Shown piece by piece: positions 5,936-13,495 of a stretch of 32,869 nucleotides of DNA. The position numbers and the translations under genes are program-made. Source of the stretch: a virus; IMG/VR virus record IMGVR_UViG_3300027847_001471, positions 1 to 32,869 of that record. The stretch is one strand, 5' to 3'. Within the stretch, counting starts at the first letter, position 1. Every line of letters begins with the position of its first letter. The notes under the pieces were generated by a model. It made no database searches. It saw nothing but the letters and a program-made list of their open reading frames with translations, and was not told the DNA's origin.

Positions 5936-6386
5936 CGCACACCTCGCGCGGCAGCTTGATCTGCACGTCAGCCCAGCAGACCGTCACCACGTCTGGGTCA
6001 CCGTCGCCGCTGATCACAGCGCAGGTGCTGCCGTCGGCGGTCTTCGCCACGCGCATGGTGCCCTGGCGCAGGTGATAGCTACTGCCGCAGCTCATGAGCA
6101 CCAGCGCCAGCCCGGCCACCAGCATCAGCAGTATCGCCTCCACGTTGGCGCGCCCTGACTCGTCGCCCGGCGCGGCATCATCCGGGATCGTGGCCAGCAG
6201 CCGCGCGCCCAGGCGCACCGCAAACATCAGCACGGGCAGGGCCACGGCAGTCCAGGCCGCGCCGAGCAGCGCCGGATCGAGCATCGCGCCGCCGTCGAGG
6301 TAGTGAAGCACGAGGGCCACGATGGCGGCGGCCACCGCGCTCAGCTCGGCGTGGTCTGTGGTCTGTGTGTGCAGTCGCGGGCTCAT
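5922..6386 (-). CDS. Three-span membrane protein with lipobox-like cysteine (holin/spanin candidate)
   Basis: A 154-aa protein with hydrophobic segments at about residues 15-31, 41-62 and 82-99. The third ends in LVLMSC-GSS, close to a lipoprotein box with Cys100 as the possible lipidated residue. The remaining 54 residues are polar and contain three further cysteines. It follows the endolysin and a TM-coiled-coil protein, so a holin, spanin or combined role is plausible. A start at an internal Met just before the third segment would give a short Rz1-like lipoprotein. It overlaps its neighbours on both sides (ATGA with the upstream gene). No family assignment is secure. Confidence 0.6.
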   Translation of the reverse strand: MSPRLHTQTTDHAELSAVAAAIVALVLHYLDGGAMLDPALLGAAWTAVALPVLMFAVRLGARLLATIPDDAAPGDESGRANVEAILLMLVAGLALVLMSCGSSYHLRQGTMRVAKTADGSTCAVISGDGDPDVVTVCWADVQIKLPREVCDGAR

Positions 6387-6712
6387 CGTTCCCCCAGGGT
6401 CGAGACCATCGTTTCCAGCCTGACGGTCAGGCGATCAATCTGTCTAGTGGCGGCCTCTTGCCGCGTCACCGCAGCGTCCAGGCGCGTCACCGATTCGCTG
6501 ATGCTGCGCACGTCGCTGCGGATCTCCACGATGTCAGCGGTGTGGAGCAGGGCCACAGCCTCGACGCGCTCGATCCTGACCGCCTGCTGCGCGTGCTGCG
6601 CCTGTAGCATTGTCCACTGACTAGCCGTGCCCACCAGCATGGTGGCCGCCATGCCCGCCCAGGCCGCGATGGTGCCCACGTGCTCACGTGCCCACGTGGT
6701 CACGGCGGTCAC
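6383..6712 (-). CDS. Membrane-anchored coiled-coil protein, XhlA/holin-like
   Basis: A 109-aa protein with one N-terminal membrane span (about residues 13-30, TIAAWAGMAATMLVGTAS) followed by a helical heptad-type region to the C-terminus (HTADIVEIRSDVRSISESVTRLD). This layout is seen in XhlA-type lysis accessory proteins, although those usually carry the span at the C-terminus, and in inner-membrane spanins such as Rz. GTG at 6712 overlaps the endolysin stop. Its place directly after the endolysin gene supports a lysis role. Holin versus i-spanin cannot be decided from sequence. Confidence 0.65.
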   Translation of the reverse strand: MTAVTTWAREHVGTIAAWAGMAATMLVGTASQWTMLQAQHAQQAVRIERVEAVALLHTADIVEIRSDVRSISESVTRLDAAVTRQEAATRQIDRLTVRLETMVSTLGER

Positions 6713-7317
6713 GGTGCGGCCACCCGCACAAAGCCCACCAGACGATCCCACGCCTCGTCACCTGCGGTGATTCGCTCACGCGCCACGGCGCCGCCGCCTG
6801 GCACGCGGCTGTGCCCGTGGCCGGTACTATTTCCAGCGATCAGGTCGATCGTGCGCGCCACGGGATCGACAGCTGTGACCAGGGCGACGTGCCCTTGACG
6901 CTTGGCGCCGCCCCTGGCCGCCTCGGCATCAATCACGGCGCGACTCACGCGCGTGCGGATCATCACCAGGCCGCGCGGGTCTGCCGTCCAGATCTGATCG
7001 GGGCGCAGCTGCCGCTCTGGCGGCGCTGACTGCCAGTGTGCCACCGCGCGGCCTGTGCGCGCATACTCGATCACCATGCCAGCGCGCTCGATCTGGCGGC
7101 AGGCGCTGGTGATAAAATACGCGCACCAGGGCGGGCGCGCGCTGGCCGTGCCGCCGCCATCATGGATCAGCCACGATACGTCAGGGCCCGCGTTGCTGCC
7201 GTCCACCTCAGCCACGCCCTGGGCGAGCCAGGCCTCGGCCAGGTACACCAGCGCCGCGCCCACGCCAGAGCCAGGCCCCAGCGCGCTGCGGCGCAGCAAT
7301 CGCGCGAGCCAGCCCAT
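6709..7317 (-). CDS. CHAP-type peptidoglycan hydrolase (endolysin)
   Basis: A 202-aa protein with the CHAP/NlpC-like papain fold signature: RPPWCAYFI gives the catalytic Cys65, QGHVALVT gives His143, and LIAGNSTG gives Asn163. Such enzymes cleave peptide or amide bonds of the cell wall. There is no signal peptide, so release would depend on a holin. No separate wall-binding domain is visible; the first 40 residues are helical. ATG 7317 lies one base after the stop of the upstream gene (TAG-C-ATG). It is followed by two overlapping membrane-protein genes, forming a lysis cassette. Confidence 0.82.
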   Translation of the reverse strand: MGWLARLLRRSALGPGSGVGAALVYLAEAWLAQGVAEVDGSNAGPDVSWLIHDGGGTASARPPWCAYFITSACRQIERAGMVIEYARTGRAVAHWQSAPPERQLRPDQIWTADPRGLVMIRTRVSRAVIDAEAARGGAKRQGHVALVTAVDPVARTIDLIAGNSTGHGHSRVPGGGAVARERITAGDEAWDRLVGFVRVAAP

Positions 7318-7318
7318 G

Positions 7319-7690
7319 CTACTCGACGCCCTCGAAGCCGTTGGCGGCTGTAATGTCTGGATAGTCGCTGGCCTGCTCGCGGCCCAGCACGGCGGTGATC
7401 TGGTAGCCCATGTCTGTGCTAACGGCGCTGAGCACGATCTGCTTCATCCTCACTTCGAGCACCCCTGTGCTGTTGCCCAGGGCCAGGCCCATGTACGCGT
7501 CCGCGCCCAGGCCCGTCGCCGTCGCCCCGAATAGCAGCGTGCCCGCGCCGGTGGTGGCCGTGACGTTGACCACCTCCGTGATGGATTCCAGCGCGATCGT
7601 CAGCGTGGCGCCGCTGGTGATCGTGCCGCTCTTGAAATACGGCGCGCGGGTGACTGACGGCGAAGGGTGCGAAGCTGCGAAACCGGCCAT
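7319..7690 (-). CDS. Small beta-rich protein, possible virion decoration or tail protein
   Basis: A 123-aa Thr/Ala/Gly-rich protein with alternating hydrophobic strands (SGATLTIALESITEVVNVTATTGAGTLLF split over residues about 24-53). It resembles small structural proteins of the tail-fibre region, but I cannot name a family. ATG 7690 has GGAGG seven bases upstream; a TTG two codons earlier is less likely. It is preceded by 91 non-coding bases with a large GC palindrome and a -10-like box, so it may be expressed separately. It lies between tail-tip genes and endolysin. Confidence 0.6.
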   Translation of the reverse strand: MAGFAASHPSPSVTRAPYFKSGTITSGATLTIALESITEVVNVTATTGAGTLLFGATATGLGADAYMGLALGNSTGVLEVRMKQIVLSAVSTDMGYQITAVLGREQASDYPDITAANGFEGVE

Positions 7691-7713
7691 GATCAAACCT
7701 CCAGGGCGCGCAC

Positions 7714-7742
7714 ACTATACATACCGCGCGGCGCCGCGCGGT
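7714..7742 (-). promoter_or_regulatory. Leader with 20-bp perfect palindrome and -10-like box
   Basis: In the gap between 7782 and 7690, the palindrome ACCGCGCGGCGCCGCGCGGT (7723-7742) is followed on the minus strand by TATAGT (7719-7714), one base off the -10 consensus. No good -35 lies at the right distance, so this may be an activator- or repressor-dependent promoter, or an RNA hairpin in the leader. Confidence 0.4.
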
Positions 7743-7781
7743 GGTGGTGGGCAATATCTAAGCAGGGCTGCGCAGTTGGCG

Positions 7782-8432
7782 TCATACGCTCAGGCTGTCG
7801 GCGGTGTCGCCGCTGGCAAACGTGGCGAGCGCCGGGCGGTGCCAGGCCAGCCGGATGCCCCACAGCACGCCGCCATATCCCTGGTGATCGGGCTCCACGT
7901 CGGTGCGCTGCACGTCCACCGTCATCGTCACCAGCGACGGCTGCGCCTGGTGCGGGTCAGCCACCAGCTTGATCGCCCTGGGCTCTGCCGTGGCGGTGCC
8001 GTTGACGCCTGTGGTGCTGACGCTGCTGGCGTTTGCCAGCTCGTTGCCCGTGCCTGTGCCCTGTGCGTTTAAGCCATAAAGACGGATCCCCACGCTGTCG
8101 ACTGGACACGAGATGTCGAAGCGTAGCGCGCCGGTGAAGTAGCAGGTGACGTGCGCAAACTCCACGCGCGGAGGCGCCAGCACCATCACCGGCACGCTAT
8201 TGACGGCTGCCGCGTAGCTGCCTGAGCCGCCTGACGTGCCGCCGTCGGGCACGTCACAGCCGATCCAGACGCCCGGATTGCCCCAGGATGTCATCAGCGC
8301 CCACTGCGCGCGCTCGATATCTGTGAGCAGCGCCACCCTGCCGGTGGTCGGATCGGGCAGGTCGCGGGTGGCGGTGGTGTCGACTGCCTGCCCTGCATAC
8401 TGGGCGCGGGCGTTGCCGGTATATGAGGCCAT
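7782..8432 (-). CDS. Tail-tip/fibre-region structural protein
   Basis: A 216-aa protein with a helical N-terminus (ALLTDIERAQWALMTSWGN) and a beta-rich remainder. ATG 8432 follows the stop of the preceding gene by two bases (TAGACATGG). The frame is open much further upstream, but only inside the preceding gene. A Ser-Ser-Val-Ser-Thr-Thr-Gly segment is shared with the neighbouring 340-aa protein. No enzymatic motif is seen. Position after the tail-tip genes suggests receptor binding or tail-tip structure, as inference. Confidence 0.6.
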   Translation of the reverse strand: MASYTGNARAQYAGQAVDTTATRDLPDPTTGRVALLTDIERAQWALMTSWGNPGVWIGCDVPDGGTSGGSGSYAAAVNSVPVMVLAPPRVEFAHVTCYFTGALRFDISCPVDSVGIRLYGLNAQGTGTGNELANASSVSTTGVNGTATAEPRAIKLVADPHQAQPSLVTMTVDVQRTDVEPDHQGYGGVLWGIRLAWHRPALATFASGDTADSLSV

Positions 8433-8434
8433 GT

Positions 8435-9457
8435 CTACGGCTCCCTGAAGATCTGAAGCGCCAGCAGCGAAACAAAGCCGGTCCCGGCGCTCTTTGATGC
8501 AGTAACTGCCACCGTGCCGCCCTGGGCGCCCATGGTGATGGTGCTGTGCACCCACGCGCCGGTGGTGCTGACGCTGCTGCTGGCCTGCTGGCTTCCGTCG
8601 GCCACGAGCACCGCCGTGCCGCTGGCATCCCCTGACGCGATCACGTACCAGCTCACGCGATAGGTGCGCGGCACGTCGGTGGTGCCGGGCGGCAGCCAGG
8701 CCATGCCCACCAGGCTGCTGTCGGCGCCGTCGGTGTTCCACGCCTGCCTCAGCCCGCTGGTATGGTGCGGGTGCTGGATCGTTACCAGGCACGCCACGCG
8801 GTCACGCGCCATGGCGCGGCAGTTGTTCCAGCCTCGTGAGACCAGCTCGGTGCTGATCGGCTTGTCGGCCTCGGCGGGACTGGTGGCCGCATAGGCTGCG
8901 TCGAACGTGTCGCCCATGGGCGCATATGCTGCCGCGTCAGCGCCGCCGCTGCTGCGGTCCTCTGCCTCGTAATGCGCTGCGGCTGCTACCAGCACCACGT
9001 GGTTGCTGTCGTCGGTGTACCCATCCACGGCCAGCTCAAGCGGCGCGCTGCCGCTCGTGGGCCTCACGCTAATTGTGTGCAGCGTGGCGGCTGTCGCCGT
9101 CACCGTCGCGCTCACCGTCGCGCCACCGTAGCTGGCGCGCAGCGTGCCCGTGGTGCCGCCGCTGGTGACCAGCGCCCAGACGCTCACGGTCACCGTGCGC
9201 GGCGCGGCGTTGCCCATGATGATCCACCGGCCGAGCACATCTGGGCTGCCGCTGCTTGCGCTCGTGCTCGCCCCGGTGCTGGTGCCGCTGTTTAGGCCAA
9301 AGGTGGAGCTGAAAAGGTGCGGCGTGTGCGTGGTGTGCAGCCAGCGATCGGTATTGCAGAGCCGCTCCCACAACGGTGGCACCGAGCCGCCGCCCACGGG
9401 ATTGATGCCGGGCACGAGGTAGGCCAGGTCCATGGGCCTGTAGTCGATCGTCGGCAT
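8435..9457 (-). CDS. Tail-tip/fibre-region protein with beta-sandwich look
   Basis: A 340-aa protein. After about residue 50 it is Ser/Thr/Gly-rich with repeated short strands, resembling carbohydrate-binding beta-sandwiches (RWIIMGNAAPRTVTVSVWAL; later YRVSWYVIASGDASGTAVLV). Two similar halves are suggested by these two passages. The start ATG 9457 overlaps the stop of the 900-aa gene (TGATG). It is a candidate receptor-binding protein. I cannot name a specific family. Confidence 0.6.
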   Translation of the reverse strand: MPTIDYRPMDLAYLVPGINPVGGGSVPPLWERLCNTDRWLHTTHTPHLFSSTFGLNSGTSTGASTSASSGSPDVLGRWIIMGNAAPRTVTVSVWALVTSGGTTGTLRASYGGATVSATVTATAATLHTISVRPTSGSAPLELAVDGYTDDSNHVVLVAAAAHYEAEDRSSGGADAAAYAPMGDTFDAAYAATSPAEADKPISTELVSRGWNNCRAMARDRVACLVTIQHPHHTSGLRQAWNTDGADSSLVGMAWLPPGTTDVPRTYRVSWYVIASGDASGTAVLVADGSQQASSSVSTTGAWVHSTITMGAQGGTVAVTASKSAGTGFVSLLALQIFREP

Positions 9458-12159
9458 CAGACCAGCTCCGATCCGGTGTCGTTGTGGACATAGGCGGCCT
9501 GCCTGGTGGTGCAGCTCGCCAGCACCGGGTATGTGATCACCGTCGAGGTGTCCACCCAGGCAGGCAGCGCAGCGGTAAACGTGACCAGGCGCGGGTTGGC
9601 GTCGGTGATATCAGCCAGCGCCTGGATCGTGGCCTCTGCACTCTTCGGCGTGGTGGCGTCTTGCTCGTCGCCGGGTGTGTGCAGCAGCACCACGTCAGCC
9701 ACCACCAGGCGATCCAGCACGTCGAACAGGTTGTCGACCGTGACCGTGGTGGTGCTGTCCACCGAGCTGATCCCCACGCTCGGGCACAGCGGGCCCGCCG
9801 CCAGCATATTGCCGGCCAGCAGCAGCGTCAGCGTTTGCGTGCCGCTGTACAGATCAGCTGACCAGCCCAGGCAGCGCGCGCCCACAGAGGCCGGCGCACG
9901 CGCGGCGGTCTTAAAGTCATACGTGACCGGGTGCGCCATGGTCAGGTTGACGAGATCGCCCGGCTGCACCTCGACCCACGGGCCCACTTGGATCGTCAAG
10001 ATGCTCTCACCGTTGCCGCGTCGCATAATCGCCACAGCCAGCTGGCGCGCCTCATCCAGCGCCATGCCTGGCGCCTTGTAGCCGGCGGTGTGCGGGCCCT
10101 CCACTTGAATGCGCGGCACGTCGTTGACGGTCAGGCTCACAGGGTCGCTCATCAGCTCTGTCTGCGTTTCTACCGTGATCGCGTTGGGCGACTCGGCGGG
10201 CTCTGGCGCGCCGACAGCCTCCAGCACCGCCTCACCTATCGAGATGGTGACCGCAGCAGCGTCTGCCACGCCCACGTCGATCGGCACGGCCGCCAGGTTA
10301 ACGTCACCCGTGGTCGCCGCGCCCGGCGCCTGCACGTCTGGGTGCGTCATGCGCTGCACCAGGCACAGCCCGCGCAGCGCCAGGTGCCCGCCCAGCAGAT
10401 CCGCGATGGACGCAGCGCCGGCGCTGAATAGATGCATCACGTGGCCCGCCAGGCCCGCAGCGCTCAGGCTGTTGGCGTCGATCAGCGAGTCGTCAACGCC
10501 GGCGCCCTGGCCCAGCGCCAGCGTGTCATACGATCCGCGATTGCCCGATCCGCTCGACTCCAACAGCGTCAGCAGCACCTCGGCCACGCTGCCAGACTTG
10601 CCGGTGATATAGCCCACCGTCGCGCCGGTGTTCCAAAAGATGAACCCGCCAGCGACGTGGACCACAGACACCCGCAGCAGCACCAGGCTGGGCACGTCGA
10701 CGTTAGCAAAGGAGCCGTCGACCTTTGCGTCCCACTGGATCACGGCCTTGCCCTCGTCGCTCTCGATCACGCCGTAGCCGCTGCCGGGAAATTGCACGTC
10801 TGCCCACTCCTGGCCCTCGGTCTGCACCACCGGCAGCCAGAATCCTGGCAGCGTAGCCGGGTGGACAGACGGCATCCTGACCGGGATCCTGAACTCAAAG
10901 AAGGCGTCGTTGATCGTGTAGCCGCCGCCGCCCGTGCTCGCGTTGTATTGCGGCTGGTAGATCCCAGGCCGCAGAAAATACGGCCCACCGGCAGGCACGT
11001 GGATGAACGACTGCGACGAGCTGAGCGCGGTGCTGTACGTCATGAACCGCAGCGAAATATAAGGCAGGCCGGCCACGCCACCGGCGCCAGGCAGCGGCGC
11101 AGGCAGCGCCCCCCAGCGCACACCGTCGCCCACATTGAGCGCGTCGCTGACGCTGCTGGCGTCCACGGTGGACCAGATCGGATCCGTGACGCTGCTGCTG
11201 TAGGCGTCCACCATGCAGGCGTGCGCGATCTGCCCCAGAGTGAACACGCCATCAGGGTGCGACGGCTTGACCGTGCACGTGCCAGACACCGTGGCGCTGC
11301 TGGCCCAAACCCAGTTGAACAGCACCGAGCCGGGCGCGGCGTACACCGGCAGGCCCGCGATGGCCTCGGGCGCATAGTCGGGTTCGGGCCCGGCCTCGTA
11401 GCAGACGGCCTCAACGTCATGGCCGATCGGCTGCGCGGCTTTGCGGATCAGCGGCAGGCACCGCAGCACCATGCCGGGCCCCGTCGGCCTGGGTGGCGAG
11501 TCAACATAGCCACGCCAGATCACCCGACAGTGCTTGGCCAGCGTGCCGGTGTCACACCATTCATCATTGAGCACGCGCCCGTCGGGGCTGACGAGGTGCC
11601 GCCACAGCGTGACGTGTCGCCCACGCCAGGTCACCGGCTTGTCTGTCACGTGTTTCATGGTCGGGCTTTGCCGCTTATACGTGCCCGCCATGCTGCCGGC
11701 CAGGCCGCGCGTGGTGAGGTCGACATGGGTGCCGTCCACCACGGTCAGGGCCACGCGCTCGGTGCCGATCCATGCGTTCGCCGCTGACCAGCCGGTGGTG
11801 TCTGTGACCAGCACCGAGCCCGTGCCCGTGCCCACGTCCTCGTCCAGCATCATGGACGCGCCCGGCAGGCTGAACAGCGCAGAGGTCAGCGCGTTGTCTT
11901 CGAGGCCCTGCCAGGTCAGGGTCACGTCATAGGCTGCGCCGCTGGCCACGCCGCTCTGGCGGTCCACCTCGATCGCCACGCTGTCGCCCTCGCCCACCAG
12001 CAGGCACTCCACGGCTGACGTGTAGCCAGGCGGCAGGGTGGGCGTGCTCGTGGAGTCGACGCGCGGCGGCACCGCCTCACAGAATATGTGCGGGATGCCC
12101 TCGATCTGCACCACGTGGATCCAGCTGTAGCCAGAACGCACCAGGCCCTGCCAGCTCAT
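9457..12159 (-). CDS. Large tail-tip / tail hub protein
   Basis: A 900-aa protein, the second-largest open group after combining with the tape measure in this tail region. It opens with SWIHVVQIEGIPHIF, similar to the opening of many phage tail-hub proteins, and ends in a beta-rich region (PGDLVNLTMAHPVTYDF) reminiscent of hub domains. The middle (about 400-620) is Ser/Gly-rich. Its place after two medium-size tail proteins and before fibre-region genes fits the siphovirus tail-associated protein. ATG 12159 overlaps the upstream stop (ATGA). No enzyme motif is evident. Confidence 0.7.
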   Translation of the reverse strand: MSWQGLVRSGYSWIHVVQIEGIPHIFCEAVPPRVDSTSTPTLPPGYTSAVECLLVGEGDSVAIEVDRQSGVASGAAYDVTLTWQGLEDNALTSALFSLPGASMMLDEDVGTGTGSVLVTDTTGWSAANAWIGTERVALTVVDGTHVDLTTRGLAGSMAGTYKRQSPTMKHVTDKPVTWRGRHVTLWRHLVSPDGRVLNDEWCDTGTLAKHCRVIWRGYVDSPPRPTGPGMVLRCLPLIRKAAQPIGHDVEAVCYEAGPEPDYAPEAIAGLPVYAAPGSVLFNWVWASSATVSGTCTVKPSHPDGVFTLGQIAHACMVDAYSSSVTDPIWSTVDASSVSDALNVGDGVRWGALPAPLPGAGGVAGLPYISLRFMTYSTALSSSQSFIHVPAGGPYFLRPGIYQPQYNASTGGGGYTINDAFFEFRIPVRMPSVHPATLPGFWLPVVQTEGQEWADVQFPGSGYGVIESDEGKAVIQWDAKVDGSFANVDVPSLVLLRVSVVHVAGGFIFWNTGATVGYITGKSGSVAEVLLTLLESSGSGNRGSYDTLALGQGAGVDDSLIDANSLSAAGLAGHVMHLFSAGAASIADLLGGHLALRGLCLVQRMTHPDVQAPGAATTGDVNLAAVPIDVGVADAAAVTISIGEAVLEAVGAPEPAESPNAITVETQTELMSDPVSLTVNDVPRIQVEGPHTAGYKAPGMALDEARQLAVAIMRRGNGESILTIQVGPWVEVQPGDLVNLTMAHPVTYDFKTAARAPASVGARCLGWSADLYSGTQTLTLLLAGNMLAAGPLCPSVGISSVDSTTTVTVDNLFDVLDRLVVADVVLLHTPGDEQDATTPKSAEATIQALADITDANPRLVTFTAALPAWVDTSTVITYPVLASCTTRQAAYVHNDTGSELV

Positions 12160-12860
12160 AGCGCCACCGCGCTGACCAGCAGATCCACCTCGGCCACGCT
12201 GCGCACATCGTCAAGCCAGCGCACAGACCGCAGCCCCAGCGGCCAGCCGTCGAGGTAGCCGATCGGGTTGCCGCTGGCGATCGCGTCCGTGTTGGTGCCC
12301 GTGCCGCCGCTATCCCTGCCGATCACCCTGACCTTGCTGCGCAGGGCCCAGCCCGTGCGCAGAGCTGACAGGCCCTCGGCGTTAGTCGTCAGGCGCCAGC
12401 GCCAGACGCGTGCGCCGCCGTACACGTAGCCGTGTGTGCGTGCGAGTCGATCCACCTCATATTCCACCGATCGATCCACCTCCACCTCATCCCAGCTGGC
12501 GCCGTAAAGCGGGATCGAACCAAGCGGCACCAGCGCCGACTCGGCCTCGGTCACGCCGCCCATGGTATCACCTGGCTGCACGCCCATGCCCAACAGCTCA
12601 CCCAGGCGATCCGGCCAGACAAGCGTGGCTGACGGCCCGGTCAGCCTCACGGCGCCTGTGCCGGTGGTGGCCGCTGACCAGCCAGCCGGATCGATCGCAG
12701 TGTCCAGCGCCGTGATGAGGTCGGGCCATACCTGCCCGGCGTCGCCGCTGTCGGCCAGCGTGTATGTGGTGCCGTCGATCGTGATCTTGCGGTACCCGCG
12801 CGCTGACGTGCTCACGTAGGCGTGCAGGTAGGCCGCAGGCGTGAACCCAAACGCACTCAC
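12156..12860 (-). CDS. Distal tail protein (paralogue of upstream neighbour)
   Basis: A 234-aa protein starting at GTG 12860, which overlaps the previous stop (GTGA). The N-terminal half reads KITIDGTTYTLAD ... ALDTAIDPAGWSAATTGTGAVRLTGP ... LGELLGM, a pattern that also fits the preceding gene product. The C-terminal half is a beta-rich domain (YVYGGARVWRWRLTTN). It lies between the tape measure and the large hub protein, where distal tail proteins are coded. The frame is open to 12989 but that part is inside the neighbouring gene. Confidence 0.6.
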   Translation of the reverse strand: MSAFGFTPAAYLHAYVSTSARGYRKITIDGTTYTLADSGDAGQVWPDLITALDTAIDPAGWSAATTGTGAVRLTGPSATLVWPDRLGELLGMGVQPGDTMGGVTEAESALVPLGSIPLYGASWDEVEVDRSVEYEVDRLARTHGYVYGGARVWRWRLTTNAEGLSALRTGWALRSKVRVIGRDSGGTGTNTDAIASGNPIGYLDGWPLGLRSVRWLDDVRSVAEVDLLVSAVAL

Positions 12861-13495
12861 AGCGCCACCCACTGAGACGTGCCCTTGACGTTTAAACGCC
12901 CAAGCTCTGGCGACTTGCCCAGGCGCTTGCGGGTCACGCTGTCGACGCGCAAGCGCCCGGCCTGGGTGCTGCCGTGCCACAGATCCCACACCTGATCGGC
13001 GCTGAATGCGGCCTCATATGTCCAGACATTGGCCAGGGTGCCGTGGATCTCCAGCGAGAGCGCGCGGGTCGAGGCCTGGGAAAACACGCCGCCAGAGCCG
13101 TCTGCGATGCTGGCGACGGTGGTGGTGGCGTGCATGGCCTCGCGGAGCTGTATGCCGTGCTCTGGATAGAGGCCGTCCAGGTGCGCGCCCAGCGCGCCCA
13201 GCTTTGTGCCGCTGGTGCTCGCGGCCATATCCAGCCGCGTGCGGATCACGCCCGCGCAATCGATGCGCATGCTGATCGCCGACTCCCAGCTGAGCACACC
13301 GGTGCTGCTGGCATACGCCACCGCTGCCGCGTCGAGGGCGCTGGCCGTGGTGGCAATGGCGCGCGCCAGCACGATCGCTGACGTGCGCGTGGCGGGCACG
13401 ATCGGCACGGTGGTGGCGCCAACGGTCACCGACAGGGTGCCGCTCCAGCCGGTGAGCACCTGGGCCAGGCCCATCACGTTGCGCGGCGCGCCCAC
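12857..13495 (-). CDS. Tail protein downstream of tape measure
   Basis: A 212-aa protein starting at GTG 13495, immediately after the tape-measure stop (TAG then GTG). Residues about 22-95 (SVTVGATTVPIV ... ASALDAAAVAYASSTGVLSW ... TRLDM) align by pattern with the next gene product, suggesting tandem duplication. The C-terminus is basic and includes RKRLGKSPELGRLNVKG. It probably forms part of the tail tip ring. No defined family recognised. Confidence 0.6.
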   Translation of the reverse strand: MGAPRNVMGLAQVLTGWSGTLSVTVGATTVPIVPATRTSAIVLARAIATTASALDAAAVAYASSTGVLSWESAISMRIDCAGVIRTRLDMAASTSGTKLGALGAHLDGLYPEHGIQLREAMHATTTVASIADGSGGVFSQASTRALSLEIHGTLANVWTYEAAFSADQVWDLWHGSTQAGRLRVDSVTRKRLGKSPELGRLNVKGTSQWVAL

